Shown: positions 35,403 to 45,587, counted from the first letter of the stretch. The stretch: 64,000 nucleotides of DNA from LMUY01 sp964235495 (GCA_964235495.1 CAXSAX010000015.1:1-64000); one strand, 5' to 3'. The notes: generated by a model from the sequence alone, not told the origin. A program made the numbers and translations.

Positions 35403-36361
35403 CCCGGCGTCACGCCTGGAGCGCGGCGCTGGCCATCGGTCTGGCAGGGTTCGCGGCCTGGGCCACCGTCACGGCCTGGCAGGGCGTCCTGGTGGCCGGT
35501 GCGGGCGCGGTGCACGCGCTATGGTTGTTGCCGGCCCTGGTGGCCCTGCACCTGGTGCAGTTGCTGACCTCGGCGCGCGCTTGGCAGCTGCTGCTGCCGC
35601 CCGGCGCGGCGCTGCGGCGCATCTACCGCCTGCGCATCGTGCGGGAGGGCATCGACTCCCTGCTGCCGGTGGCGCAGGTGGGCGGCGAGGTGGAGGGCGC
35701 CCGGCTGCTCTCGTCCGGCGGCACCCCGCTGGCGGTGAGCGGGGCCAGCGTCGTGGTGGACGTCACCATGGAATTCCTGAGCCAACTCGTGTTCCTGCTG
35801 GCCGGCCTCGGGGCGCTGGCGTTTGCCACATCCGGAGGGCGGTGGCAGGCATGGGCCGGCACCGCGCTGCTGACGGCGGCAAGCTCGTGCGGGTTCCTGG
35901 CCGCCCAGCGCTTCGGCCTGCTGCGCCTGGTGGACGGCCTGGCGCGGCGCATCGCCGCGCGCTGGCCGGCCGCCGCCGCCCTGGCCGGACTGGACGAGGC
36001 CGCCGCCGCCATCTATCGCCGCCGCTCCGCCCTGCTGGGCTCGGGGGCGCTGCACCTGCTGGCCTGGGCGCTCGGCAGCGTTGAGAGCTGGGCCGTGCTG
36101 CATGCGCTCGGCTTGCCGGTGAGCCCGGTGCAGGCGGTGATTGTGGAGGCGCTGGGCATGGCGGCGCGCAGCGCCGGGTTCGCGGTGCCAGGCGCGCTGG
36201 TGGTGCAGGAGGCCGGGTTCGCGCTGGCGGCGGCGGCGGTCGGGCTGCCGCAGACGGCGGGGGTTTCGTTGTCGCTGGTCAAGCGCGTGCGGGAGGTGGT
36301 CGTCGGGCTGCTGGGGCTGGCGCTGTGGCAGATGGAGCAGACCAGGCGCTTGCCCGCCTGA
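35399..36361 (+). CDS. HpnL/lysylphosphatidylglycerol-synthase-TM-like membrane protein
   Basis: About 320 residues with six to eight hydrophobic segments. Features such as LPVAQVGGEVEGARLL, SVVVDVTMEFLSQLVF and PGALVVQEAGF match the integral-membrane family that includes HpnL and the membrane half of MprF. The start is uncertain: the only common start (GTG 35492) would delete the first membrane segment (AALAIGLAGFAAWATVTAW), so a CTG at 35399 overlapping the rmd stop is more plausible. Members move or flip lipids or hopanoids; the role here is unknown. Confidence 0.75.
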   Translation: MTRRHAWSAALAIGLAGFAAWATVTAWQGVLVAGAGAVHALWLLPALVALHLVQLLTSARAWQLLLPPGAALRRIYRLRIVREGIDSLLPVAQVGGEVEGARLLSSGGTPLAVSGASVVVDVTMEFLSQLVFLLAGLGALAFATSGGRWQAWAGTALLTAASSCGFLAAQRFGLLRLVDGLARRIAARWPAAAALAGLDEAAAAIYRRRSALLGSGALHLLAWALGSVESWAVLHALGLPVSPVQAVIVEALGMAARSAGFAVPGALVVQEAGFALAAAAVGLPQTAGVSLSLVKRVREVVVGLLGLALWQMEQTRRLPA

Positions 36362-36429
36362 GGGGGGTGGCGACGACGGTCAGTGATGCCGTGTTGCCAC
36401 ATCCCCGTGGTGAAATCCTCTCGGTACAC

Positions 36430-36447
36430 AGACTGACCTGTCAGTCT
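36430..36447. promoter_or_regulatory. Palindromic operator-like site upstream of the OmpA-family gene
   Basis: AGACTGAC-CT-GTCAGTCT: two perfect 8-bp arms with a 2-base centre, 84 bp before the gene start. Its size and shape suit a TetR-type dimer operator, but no such regulator gene is nearby. Confidence 0.5.
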
Positions 36448-36530
36448 AGTCAAAGACCTGCAATCATTCCGTCAACAAAAGATGGCCCGCCAGCCCGCAC
36501 GCAACCCTTCTGGACTCGGAGTTGTGCGCA

Positions 36531-37664
36531 ATGAGAATGATCTCGAAGCTTGCTGCGTCCGCCGCTTGCATGGCGGCGATGCAGTGTCCCGCCTTCGCCC
36601 AGGAACCGCCGCCGCCACCGGTCGGCAGTTCCGGCGTGCCTTACGTCGGCGTGGGTGGCGCGCTGTCCATCCTGCAGGACATCCATGTGCATCCCATGGA
36701 CCAGCCGCAATCGCCGGGCCGGGCTGAGGAGCGCTTCAAGATCGGCGGCGCCGCGGCGGCGGTGGCCGGCTACGCGTTCGGCAACGGCTTTCAGGTCGAG
36801 CTGCAGGGCGCTTACGAGTTCAACGACATCAACAAGCTGTCGCCGGTGTCACCACCCGGCAAGCAGACCGGCCAGCAATACTCGTACGGCGGCTTCGTCA
36901 ACGGCGAGTACGTGATCGACCCGCCGAAGATGGGCATGGATATCGGCTTCGTGAAGCCGTACGTGGGCCTGGGCGTGGGCGTGCTGTGGACGCACGCCAC
37001 CCTGCCGGAAGTGCTGGGCGGCGGCGTTGCGGTCAACCACATCGGCGGCACCAGCGGCCCGAACTTCGCGGCGCAGTCCATCCTGGGCCTGGTGTTCCCG
37101 ATCTCGGCGGTGCCCGGGATGGCGGCGTTCACGCAGTACAACTTCGTGGCCATCCCGGACCCGGTTGACCTGAAGAGCAACTTCTACACGTCGGCCGGCC
37201 TCAGCAAGGGCAACATCAAGCTGTCGCCCGAGTTCCTGCACCTGTTCGTCGTCGGCGTGGCCTACGCGTTCGGCGGCCCGCCGCCGCCGCCAGCGGCCGC
37301 TCCCGTCCCCATCGCCAGCCCGCCGGTGCAGCCGACCCGCACCTACCTGGTGTTCTTCGACTGGGACCGTGCGGACCTGACCGACCGCGCCCGGCAGATC
37401 GTGGCGGAAGCCGCCCAGGCCAGCACCCGGGTGCAGACCACCCGCATCGAGGTCAACGGCTACACCGACCTGTCCGGCACTGCGGCCTACAACCAGGGCT
37501 TGTCGGTCCGGCGCGCGAAGACCGTGCAGGCCGAACTGGTGCGGGACGGCGTTCCGGCCAACGAGATCACGGTGCAGGGCTTCGGCGAGAGCAACCCGCT
37601 GGTGCACACGGCGGCCGGCGTGCGCGAGCCGCAGAATCGCCGGGTGCAGATCATCCTGAAGTAA
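36531..37664 (+). CDS. OmpA-family outer membrane protein
   Basis: 377 residues. Signal peptide (RMISKLAASAACMAAMQCPAFA) then an eight-strand-like beta-barrel region (residues 30-245), a Pro-rich linker (FGGPPPPPAAAP) and a C-terminal OmpA domain with FFDWDRADLT, VNGYTDLSGTAAYN and RAKTVQAELV, which binds peptidoglycan. It probably links outer membrane to cell wall. ATG 36531 is preceded by GGAG at 9 bases. A palindrome 84 bp upstream may regulate it and a strong hairpin follows it. Confidence 0.92.
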   Translation: MRMISKLAASAACMAAMQCPAFAQEPPPPPVGSSGVPYVGVGGALSILQDIHVHPMDQPQSPGRAEERFKIGGAAAAVAGYAFGNGFQVELQGAYEFNDINKLSPVSPPGKQTGQQYSYGGFVNGEYVIDPPKMGMDIGFVKPYVGLGVGVLWTHATLPEVLGGGVAVNHIGGTSGPNFAAQSILGLVFPISAVPGMAAFTQYNFVAIPDPVDLKSNFYTSAGLSKGNIKLSPEFLHLFVVGVAYAFGGPPPPPAAAPVPIASPPVQPTRTYLVFFDWDRADLTDRARQIVAEAAQASTRVQTTRIEVNGYTDLSGTAAYNQGLSVRRAKTVQAELVRDGVPANEITVQGFGESNPLVHTAAGVREPQNRRVQIILK

Positions 37665-37683
37665 GCCGCAGGCCGCCCGCAAT

Positions 37684-37705
37684 GGCCGCCGGTTCGCCGG
37701 CGGCC
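37684..37705. terminator. Strong TTCG-loop terminator between convergent genes
   Basis: GGCCGCCGG-TTCG-CCGGCGGCC: a perfect 9-bp stem closed by a stable TTCG tetraloop, 19 bases after the OmpA-family stop, followed by CGCTTTCC. It can serve both the OmpA gene and the convergent PAP2 gene. Confidence 0.75.
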
Positions 37706-37731
37706 CGCTTTCCGTGGTTTGCTGCGGGCTG

Positions 37732-38307
37732 TCAGGCCCGACAGGCGCCGGGCAGCGGCAGCCAGGCAAACAGCGGGGAGTGGTGGATGGTCGCCTCCGC
37801 GTTCAGCCGGACGCCGTGCAATGCCAGCATCAGGACCACGGCGACGGCGGCGACGCGGGCGACGCGCAACGGCGGGCGCGGCCCGGCGATGGCCAGCAGC
37901 CCTGCTGCCCCGGCGAGGCCGACCGTGCCGCCCACCAGCACCTCCGGCACATCATGCGCGTGGACGGCGACGCGGGTGATGGCAAACAGCACGGCGATCG
38001 CGAGTGGCAGCACGGCCAGCAGGCCGGGCGGCAGCCGGCCGCGCAGCAGCAGCAGCAAACCGCCGCCGTAGATGACGGTCGAGGCGGCGGTATGCCCGCT
38101 CGGGCTGTGCACCCCGGTGAACGCGAGCGGCGCAGCGCAGGCGAAGCAGACGTATTTCAGCAGCGCCATGACGCCGAGCACGCCGCCCACGCCCAGCAGC
38201 CAGGCCGCCAGCCCGCGCCACCAGCCGGACACGCCGAGCGCCAACGCCATCCACGCTGCCAGCGGCAGCATCACCGCCTGATCAGCGAAATCCGTGATGA
38301 AGCTCAA
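37732..38307 (-). CDS. PAP2-family phosphatase, membrane
   Basis: 191 residues with about five hydrophobic segments. Phosphatase motifs are visible: a Lys-containing first motif (LLKYVCFAC), SPSGHTA as the second, and RVAVHAHDVPEVLVGG as the third with its catalytic His. Such enzymes remove phosphates from lipid pyrophosphates or phosphatidic acid on the periplasmic face. The start is TTG 38307 or an internal ATG. It lies 6 bp downstream of the pentapeptide-repeat gene and is likely co-transcribed. Confidence 0.8.
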   Translation of the reverse strand: MSFITDFADQAVMLPLAAWMALALGVSGWWRGLAAWLLGVGGVLGVMALLKYVCFACAAPLAFTGVHSPSGHTAASTVIYGGGLLLLLRGRLPPGLLAVLPLAIAVLFAITRVAVHAHDVPEVLVGGTVGLAGAAGLLAIAGPRPPLRVARVAAVAVVLMLALHGVRLNAEATIHHSPLFAWLPLPGACRA

Positions 38308-38313
38308 GCGCGC

Positions 38314-38697
38314 TCAGCGGTGGCGGCGCGGGTGGATGATGGCATGATGGGCATGACGGGCGACGCCGTGGTGCTGCTGGACGTGCATGGGCGCGTAGCC
38401 ATGCCGCCGGCTCCCGCCGCGGTCGCTGTGTCGGGCGTAGCCATGGCGGGCGTAGCTGTGGCGGCCGTAGCTTCGGCGGGCGTAGCTGGGGCGGGCGTAG
38501 CCATGACGGATGAGGCTTCGCTGGGCATAGCCGTGGCTGGCATAGCTGTGGCGGGCGTAGCTGTGGCGGGGTTCGCCGCCGCCGGGCGGCGTTGCGGTGA
38601 GCGCTTCCAGCGAGAGCCTGTCTCCGCCCTCCTGCGCCTGCCCCGGGAGCGGCAACGCAGTTGCCAGGAGCAAGGCGAGGAACAGCACGTGTCGCAT
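38314..38697 (-). CDS. Secreted His/Tyr-rich pentapeptide-repeat protein
   Basis: 127 residues. A clear signal peptide (MRHVLFLALLLATALPLPG, cleavage near QAQ) is followed by a tandem array of ten 5-residue units close to RHSYA (residues 44-93) and a His-rich end (HVQQHHGVARHAHHA). The mature protein is strongly basic. No Pfam family comes to mind. His clusters could bind metal; the repeats could be structural. It is first in a pair with the PAP2 gene. It is not the well-known A(D/N)LXX pentapeptide family. Confidence 0.7.
   Translation of the reverse strand: MRHVLFLALLLATALPLPGQAQEGGDRLSLEALTATPPGGGEPRHSYARHSYASHGYAQRSLIRHGYARPSYARRSYGRHSYARHGYARHSDRGGSRRHGYAPMHVQQHHGVARHAHHAIIHPRRHR
38419..38568 (-). 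repeat. 15-bp coding tandem repeat (ten units)
   Basis: The coding array of 10 units of 15 bp, each encoding a variant of RHSYA (RHGYA, SHGYA, RPSYA, RRSYG). In-frame length means slippage would add or remove whole peptide units without breaking the frame. Confidence 0.8.
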
Positions 38698-38759
38698 GGC
38701 GGAGGCACCCCGGGGCGGAACTGCCGCCGCACTACAAGGCTGCCGCCCGCGGCGCAATC

Positions 38760-38788
38760 TTGACGCGTGCGGCCGGTGCGCCCATAGG
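38760..38788 (+). promoter_or_regulatory. Possible sigma-70 promoter of ffh
   Basis: TTGACG at 38760-38765, a 17-base spacer, CATAGG at 38783-38788, about 90 bp before the ffh start. The spacing is ideal and the region is otherwise empty. Confidence 0.45.
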
Positions 38789-38878
38789 CTGGCTGGTGGT
38801 GCCCAGCACCTCGTCCCTTGGGACGCCGCCGCTCCGCGATGGTCGCGCAGCGGCGCATTTTGCGTTGTGGAGTGCGCC

Positions 38879-40264
<1,386 letters not shown>

Positions 40265-40284
40265 CCACCTGAGGATAAAGCTTT

Positions 40285-40620
40285 ATGGGACTCAAGATTC
40301 GCCTGGCCCGCGCGGGCGCCAAGAAGCGGCCGTACTACCACATCGTGGTGGCCGACAGCCGCTCGCCGCGCGATGGCCGCTTCATCGAGAAGCTGGGCAG
40401 CTACAACCCGATGCTGGCCGCCGACCACGCGGACCGCGTGCGGCTGCAGGACGAGCGCATTACCCACTGGCTGGGCGAGGGCGCGTTGCCGACCGACCGG
40501 GTGGCCAAGTTCCTCGGCCGCGCCGGGCTGGCGCCAATGCCGACCTACGCCGCGCAGCCGATCCAGTCCGCGCCGAAGAAGAAGGCGCAGGAGCGCGCCA
40601 AGGCCGCCGCCGGGGCCTGA
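40285..40620 (+). CDS. rpsP: 30S ribosomal protein S16
   Basis: 111 residues: MGLKIRLARAGAKKRPYY, VADSRSPRDGRFIEKLG and YNPML are the S16 signature. A small-subunit assembly protein. A TGAGGA ribosome binding site precedes ATG 40285. The Lys/Ala-rich C-terminal extension is common in this group. The stop overlaps rimM (TGATG), so the two are coupled. Confidence 0.98.
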   Translation: MGLKIRLARAGAKKRPYYHIVVADSRSPRDGRFIEKLGSYNPMLAADHADRVRLQDERITHWLGEGALPTDRVAKFLGRAGLAPMPTYAAQPIQSAPKKKAQERAKAAAGA

Positions 40621-41135
40621 TGCCAGAGGCGCGCATCCTGATGGGGGTGGTGGGCCGGCCGCACGGCGTGCGCGGGCTGGTGCATGTGCAGAGCTACACC
40701 GCCGACCCGGCCGACCTGGCCGCCTACGGCGCACTGACGGACGGCTCGGGCCGCGCCTGGACGCTCGCCTGGCGCGGCGCCGGGGTGGCCGAGCTGCGCG
40801 GCGCGGACGGGCCGTTGCCGGACCGCAGCGCGGCGGAGCGGCTGGTGAACACGGAGCTGTACATCGAGCGCGACCGGCTGCCGCCGCCGGAGCCGGACGA
40901 ATTCTACCTGGCGGACCTGGTTGGGCTGGCGGCGCTGTCGCCGGACGGGGCGGCGCTCGGCCGGGTCGCGGCGGTGCACGATTACGGCGCCGGCGCGAGC
41001 CTGGAGGTCGCCCGGGAAGGCCAACCGTTGCTGGTGCCGTTTACCCGCGCCTGCGTGCCGGCGGTCAGCCTGGCGTCCGGGCACCTGGTGGTGGCGATGC
41101 CGGAAGAGGTCGTCGTGCCGGACGCGCCGCCATGA
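40620..41135 (+). CDS. rimM: Ribosome maturation factor RimM
   Basis: 171 residues. N-terminal RimM domain with GVVGRPHGVRGLVHVQSYT and a C-terminal PRC-barrel (DEFYLADLVGLAALS, VPFTRACVP). It helps mature the 30S head during rRNA processing. The position between rpsP and trmD is the canonical arrangement; overlaps at both ends (TGATG and ATGA) indicate tight coupling. Confidence 0.96.
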   Translation: MPEARILMGVVGRPHGVRGLVHVQSYTADPADLAAYGALTDGSGRAWTLAWRGAGVAELRGADGPLPDRSAAERLVNTELYIERDRLPPPEPDEFYLADLVGLAALSPDGAALGRVAAVHDYGAGASLEVAREGQPLLVPFTRACVPAVSLASGHLVVAMPEEVVVPDAPP

Positions 41136-41842
41136 GCTGGCGCGCCACCGTCCTTACCCTGTTCCCCGAGATGTTTCCCGGCCCCCTCGCCCACTCGCTG
41201 GCCGGACGCGCGCTGTCCCTCGGCCTGTGGGCGCTCGACACGCACGATATCCGCGCTGCCGGGCTAGGGCGGCATCGCAGCGTGGACGACGCGCCGTTCG
41301 GCGGCGGCGCGGGCATGGTGATGCGGCCGGACGTGGTCGCCGCCGGCATCGACGCCGTGGCGGACGGCCGCCCGCTGCTATACCCCACGCCGCGCGGCCG
41401 CCCACTGCGCCAGGCCGACGTCGCCCGCCTGGCCGCCGGGCCCGGCGCCATCCTGCTGTGCGGCCGCTACGAGGGCATCGACCAGCGCGTCATCGAGGCG
41501 TCCGGCGCGGAGGAGGTCAGCCTCGGCGACTACGTGCTCTCCGGCGGCGAGCTGGCCAGCATGGTGTTGCTCGACGCCTGCGTCCGCCTGCTGCCCGGCG
41601 TGATGGGTGCTGCGGAGAGCGCGGACGAGGAAAGCTTCAGCGCCGGGCTGCTGGAATACCCGCATTACACCCGGCCGGCGGAATGGCAGGGCCGTGCCGT
41701 GCCCGACGTGCTGCTGAGCGGCGACCACGCCGCCATCGCGCGCTGGCGGCGGACGCAGGCCGAGCAGGCCACCCGCGCCCGCCGGCCGGATCTGCTGCCC
41801 TCCGACTTGACACCCGTTGCATCCGGCGCCGCCGCGCCGTAA
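41132..41842 (+). CDS. trmD: tRNA (guanine-N1)-methyltransferase TrmD
   Basis: 236 residues, SPOUT fold. Conserved stretches: TLFPEMFPGPL, DDAPFGGGAGMVM, LLCGRYEGIDQRVIE and LGDYVLSGGELA. It methylates G37 of tRNAs with a G36, preventing frameshifts. It starts with an ATGA overlap with rimM and is followed by rplS in the classic four-gene operon. Confidence 0.97.
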   Translation: MSWRATVLTLFPEMFPGPLAHSLAGRALSLGLWALDTHDIRAAGLGRHRSVDDAPFGGGAGMVMRPDVVAAGIDAVADGRPLLYPTPRGRPLRQADVARLAAGPGAILLCGRYEGIDQRVIEASGAEEVSLGDYVLSGGELASMVLLDACVRLLPGVMGAAESADEESFSAGLLEYPHYTRPAEWQGRAVPDVLLSGDHAAIARWRRTQAEQATRARRPDLLPSDLTPVASGAAAP

Positions 41843-41867
41843 CCCACTTGCAGAAGGATTTCCGACC

Positions 41868-42257
41868 ATGAACCTGATCCAAGAATATGAGGCCGGCGAG
41901 ATCGCCCGCCTCAGCGCCGCCCGCGCGGTGCCCGTGTTCGCGCCCGGCGACACCGTGAAAGTCTCGGTGAACATCAAGGAAGGCGAGCGCTCCCGCGTGC
42001 AGGCGTTCGAGGGCGTGGTGATCGCGCGCTCGAACAAGGGGCTGAACAGCAACTTCACCGTGCGCAAGATCAGCTACGGCGAGGGGGTTGAGCGCGTGTT
42101 CCCGCTCTATGCGCCGACCATCGCCGCCATCGACGTGATCCGCCGCGGCGATGTGCGCCGGGCCAAGCTGTATTACCTGCGCGGCCGCCGCGGCAAGTCC
42201 GCGCGCATCGCGGAGAAGGCGCGGGATTTGCGCCCGGAGACCGTCGCCGCCGAGTAG
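41868..42257 (+). CDS. rplS: 50S ribosomal protein L19
   Basis: 129 residues from MNLIQEYE at 41868 (AGAAGGA upstream). GDTVKVSVNIKEGERSRVQ, FEGVVIARSN and FTVRKISYGEGVERVFP are typical L19 segments at the subunit interface. Last gene of the rpsP operon. Repeat copy D follows directly. Confidence 0.98.
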   Translation: MNLIQEYEAGEIARLSAARAVPVFAPGDTVKVSVNIKEGERSRVQAFEGVVIARSNKGLNSNFTVRKISYGEGVERVFPLYAPTIAAIDVIRRGDVRRAKLYYLRGRRGKSARIAEKARDLRPETVAAE

Positions 42258-42259
42258 GC

Positions 42260-42373
42260 AAGGCCAGGGCGCTGCCCTGGACCCGGAAGGGGATAGTCAT
42301 CCCCTTCACCCTTGGAAACAGGTGTCCAGAGGACGACCGTCCTCTGGTGGGGTCCAGGGGCAAAGCCCCTGGA
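42260..42373 (+). repeat. Multi-hairpin intergenic repeat, copy D
   Basis: The best-formed copy: CCAGGGC-GCT-GCCCTGG, GAAGGGGAT-AGTC-ATCCCCTTC, CCAGAGGACG/CGTCCTCTGG, and CCAGGGGC-AAA-GCCCCTGG. The first and last hairpins can also pair with each other through GGACCC and GGGTCC, so the element may fold into one large cloverleaf-like form. It fills the rplS-leuC gap; leuC starts 14 bp later. Confidence 0.9.
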
Positions 42374-42386
42374 AGGGAGAGACAGG

Positions 42387-43808
42387 ATGCCGCGCACGCT
42401 GTTCGATAAAGTCTGGGATGCCCACGTCGTGGACCGGCTGGAGGACGGCACCTGCGTCCTGTACATCGACCGCCATCTGGTGCACGAGGTCACCAGCCCG
42501 CAGGCGTTCGAGGGCTTGCGCATGGCCGGCCGCCCCGTGCGCCGCCCGGATGCCACGGTGGCCGTGGTGGACCACAACGTGCCCACCTCCGACCGCCGCA
42601 GCGGCATCGCCGAGCCGGAAAGCCGGCTGCAGGTGGAGACGCTGATCGCCAACGTGGCGAAGTTCGGTGTGCCCTACATTCCGTTGCTCGACGCGCGGCA
42701 GGGCATCGTCCACATCATCGGGCCGGAGCTGGGCATCAGCCTGCCCGGCACCACCATCGTCTGCGGCGACAGCCACACCTCCACCCATGGCGCGTTGGGG
42801 GCGTTGGCGTTCGGCATCGGCACCTCCGAGGTCGAGCACGTGCTGGCGACGCAGACCCTGCTGCAGAAGCCGGCGCTCAACATGCTGGTGCGGGTGGAGG
42901 GCGAGCTCGCGCCCGGCGTCGCCGCCAAGGACATCGTGCTTGCCATCATCGGCACCATCGGCACTGCCGGCGGCAACGGCCACGTCATCGAGTATGCCGG
43001 CAGCGCCATCCGCGCGCTCGACATGGCCGGGCGGATGACGATCTGCAACATGAGCATCGAAGCCGGGGCGCGGGCCGGCATGATCGCGCCGGACGAGGCC
43101 ACGTTCGACTACGTCCGCACCCGGCCGCAAGCGCCGAAGGGCGAGGCGCTGGAGCAGGCGATCGCCTACTGGCGCACCCTGCCCTCCGACGCAGGCGCCC
43201 GGTATGACCGCGTGGTGGAGCTGGACGCCGCCGCTATCGCGCCCATGGTGAGCTGGGGCACCAACCCGGAGGCGGTGCTGCCGATCACCGCCGCCGTGCC
43301 CGACCCGGCCAGCTACGCCGACCCGGCGCAGGCGGACCAGGTGCGCCGCATGCTCGCCTACATGGATCTGCAGCCGGGCCAGAAACTGGCGGAGCTGCCG
43401 ATCGACGTGGTGTTTATAGGCAGCTGCACCAACGGCCGGATCGAGGACATGCGCGCCGCCGCCGCCGTGGTGGGCGACCGCCGCGTGGCGCCCGGCGTGC
43501 GCGCCATGGTGGTGCCCGGCAGCGGCCTGGTGAAGCAGCAGGCGGAGCGCGAGGGGCTGGACCGGGTGTTCACCGCCGCCGGATTCGAGTGGCGGGAAGC
43601 CGGCTGCTCGATGTGCCTGGGGATGAACCCGGACCGGCTGACGGCGGGCCAGCGCTGCGCCAGCACGTCCAACCGCAATTTCGAGGGGCGGCAGGGACCC
43701 GGCGGGCGCACACACCTGCTGTCGCCGGCCATGGCGGCGGCGGCGGCGGTCACCGGACGGCTGACCGACGTGCGCGAGATGGCGGGCGTGCCAGGCGGGC
43801 ACGCCTGA
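42387..43808 (+). CDS. leuC: 3-isopropylmalate dehydratase large subunit
   Basis: 473 residues, the aconitase-family large subunit for leucine synthesis. The 4Fe-4S cysteines are visible in IGSCTNGRIEDM and AGCSMCLGMNPD. Other family segments: VDHNVPTSDR, CGDSHTSTHGALG and KPALNMLVRV. ATG 42387 follows GGAGAGACAGG. Stop overlaps leuD (TGATG). It isomerises 2-isopropylmalate with LeuD. Confidence 0.97.
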   Translation: MPRTLFDKVWDAHVVDRLEDGTCVLYIDRHLVHEVTSPQAFEGLRMAGRPVRRPDATVAVVDHNVPTSDRRSGIAEPESRLQVETLIANVAKFGVPYIPLLDARQGIVHIIGPELGISLPGTTIVCGDSHTSTHGALGALAFGIGTSEVEHVLATQTLLQKPALNMLVRVEGELAPGVAAKDIVLAIIGTIGTAGGNGHVIEYAGSAIRALDMAGRMTICNMSIEAGARAGMIAPDEATFDYVRTRPQAPKGEALEQAIAYWRTLPSDAGARYDRVVELDAAAIAPMVSWGTNPEAVLPITAAVPDPASYADPAQADQVRRMLAYMDLQPGQKLAELPIDVVFIGSCTNGRIEDMRAAAAVVGDRRVAPGVRAMVVPGSGLVKQQAEREGLDRVFTAAGFEWREAGCSMCLGMNPDRLTAGQRCASTSNRNFEGRQGPGGRTHLLSPAMAAAAAVTGRLTDVREMAGVPGGHA

Positions 43809-44419
43809 TGCAGCCCTTCACCATCCTCACCGGCGTCGCGGCCCCGCTGCCGCTGGCCAACGTGGACACCGACAAGATCATCCCGGCGCGCTTCCTGAAG
43901 ACCATCAAGCGCACCGGCCTGGGCGTGCACGCCTTTGACGCGCTGCGCTACGACGCGGACGGCGCCGAACAGCCGGACTTCGTGCTGAACCAGCCCCCGT
44001 ACCGCCAGGCCGAAATCCTGATCGCGCATGAGAACTTCGGCTGCGGCTCCTCACGCGAGCATGCGCCCTGGGCGCTGCTGGATTTCGGCATACGCTGCGT
44101 GATCGCGCCGGACTTCGCCGACATCTTCCACGGCAACTGCTTCAAGAACGGCATCTTGCCGATCCGCCTGCCACGGCCAGTGTGCGACCAGCTGATGGAG
44201 GATGCGCGCCTGGGCGGCAACGCGCGGCTGACCGTCGACCTGGCGCGGCAGGTGGTGGTGCGGCCGTCGGGCGAGGAAATCCCGTTCGCCATCGACGCCT
44301 TCCGCAAGCACCTGCTGCTGCACGGGCTGGACGACATCGACCAAACCATGCTGCGCGGCGCGGCCATCGAGCGCTACGAGGCGGGACGGCCGGGCTGGCT
44401 GCCCGGCGTCACGGCATAG
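43808..44419 (+). CDS. leuD: 3-isopropylmalate dehydratase small subunit
   Basis: 203 residues, a normal swivel-domain subunit. NVDTDKIIPARFLK and NFGCGSSREHAPWALLD carry the substrate-binding loop. Translationally coupled to leuC and 8 bp from leuB. Together they perform the second step of leucine synthesis. Confidence 0.97.
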   Translation: MQPFTILTGVAAPLPLANVDTDKIIPARFLKTIKRTGLGVHAFDALRYDADGAEQPDFVLNQPPYRQAEILIAHENFGCGSSREHAPWALLDFGIRCVIAPDFADIFHGNCFKNGILPIRLPRPVCDQLMEDARLGGNARLTVDLARQVVVRPSGEEIPFAIDAFRKHLLLHGLDDIDQTMLRGAAIERYEAGRPGWLPGVTA

Positions 44420-44427
44420 AGGGCGGC

Positions 44428-45540
44428 ATGGCGGCCAGCAAGACGCTGCTGCTGCTGCCGGGCGACGGCATCGGCCCCGAAGTGATGCGCGAGGTGCGCC
44501 GGGTCATTGACTGGCTGGCTGAGCGCCGGGGCGCGGCGTTCGAGATCAGCGAGGATTTGGTGGGCGGGGCGGCCCTCGACGCGCATGGCTCTCCCATCTC
44601 GCCGCAGACGGTGGCACGGGCCAAGGCGGCGGACGCGGTGCTGTTCGGGGCGGTGGGCGGCCCGCAATGGGACCGCCACGGCTTCGATAATCGGCCGGAA
44701 CTCGCCATCCTGACGCTGCGGCGCGAGCTGGGCCTGTTCGCCAATCTGCGGCCGGCGACGGTGCTGGAGCCGCTGCTCGACGCCTCCACCCTCAAGCCGG
44801 AGGTGGTGCGCGGGCTCGACATCATGATCGTGCGGGAGAGCACGGGGGGCATCTACTTCGGCGAGCCGCGCGGCATTGAGATGCTGCCGGACGGGCAGCA
44901 GCGCGGCATCAACACCGAGGTTTACGCTACCCACGAGATCGAGCGGGTGGCCCGCGTCGCCTTTGAGCTGTCGCGGCGGCGGCAGGGCCGGGTGTGCAGC
45001 GTGGAGAAGGCCAACGTCATGGAGTCGGGCCTGCTGTGGCGGCAGGTGGTCACCGCGCTGGCGGCGCGCGAGTTTCCGGACGTGGCGCTGAGCCACATGT
45101 ATGCCGACAACTGCGCCATGCAGCTGGTGCGCAACCCCCGGCAGTTCGACGTGGTCGTCACCGGCAACCTGTTCGGCGACCTGCTGAGCGACCTGGCCTC
45201 CATGCTGACGGGCAGCCTCGGCATGTTGCCCTCCGCCACGCTGGGCGCGCCCGACCCGGCGGGCCGCCGCCACGCGCTGTACGAGCCGATCCATGGCAGC
45301 GCGCCGGACATCGCCGGCCAGGGCGTGGCCAACCCGCTCGGCCAGTTGCTGAGCTTCGCCATGCTGCTGCGGCACTCCTTTGCCATGGAGGAGGACGCGG
45401 CGCTGCTTGAGCAGGCCGCCAGCGCTGTGCTGGCCAGCGGGCTGCGCACCGCGGACGTGATGGCACCGGGCGCCACCCTGGTCGGCACCGCCGTGATGGG
45501 GGACGGCTTGCTGCGTGAGCTTGACCGCTTGGCCGGCTAA
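44428..45540 (+). CDS. leuB: 3-isopropylmalate dehydrogenase
   Basis: 370 residues, NAD-dependent decarboxylating dehydrogenase: LLLPGDGIGPEVMREV at the start, VRESTGGIYFGEPRG, the catalytic Lys in EKANVMESG, and NLFGDLLSDLASML, EPIHGSAPDIAGQG. Completes leuCDB. ATG 44428. It is followed by a short GC hairpin and tRNA-Arg. Confidence 0.97.
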   Translation: MAASKTLLLLPGDGIGPEVMREVRRVIDWLAERRGAAFEISEDLVGGAALDAHGSPISPQTVARAKAADAVLFGAVGGPQWDRHGFDNRPELAILTLRRELGLFANLRPATVLEPLLDASTLKPEVVRGLDIMIVRESTGGIYFGEPRGIEMLPDGQQRGINTEVYATHEIERVARVAFELSRRRQGRVCSVEKANVMESGLLWRQVVTALAAREFPDVALSHMYADNCAMQLVRNPRQFDVVVTGNLFGDLLSDLASMLTGSLGMLPSATLGAPDPAGRRHALYEPIHGSAPDIAGQGVANPLGQLLSFAMLLRHSFAMEEDAALLEQAASAVLASGLRTADVMAPGATLVGTAVMGDGLLRELDRLAG

Positions 45541-45587
45541 TTCCGGGTTGTCTGCCCGGGCGGCTTGGCCTACACACCCCGCTCGCG

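Noticed and set aside
38419..38568. Regular short repeats that might be a CRISPR-like array
   Set aside because: Units are 15 bp, contiguous, without spacers and in frame with a signal-peptide gene.
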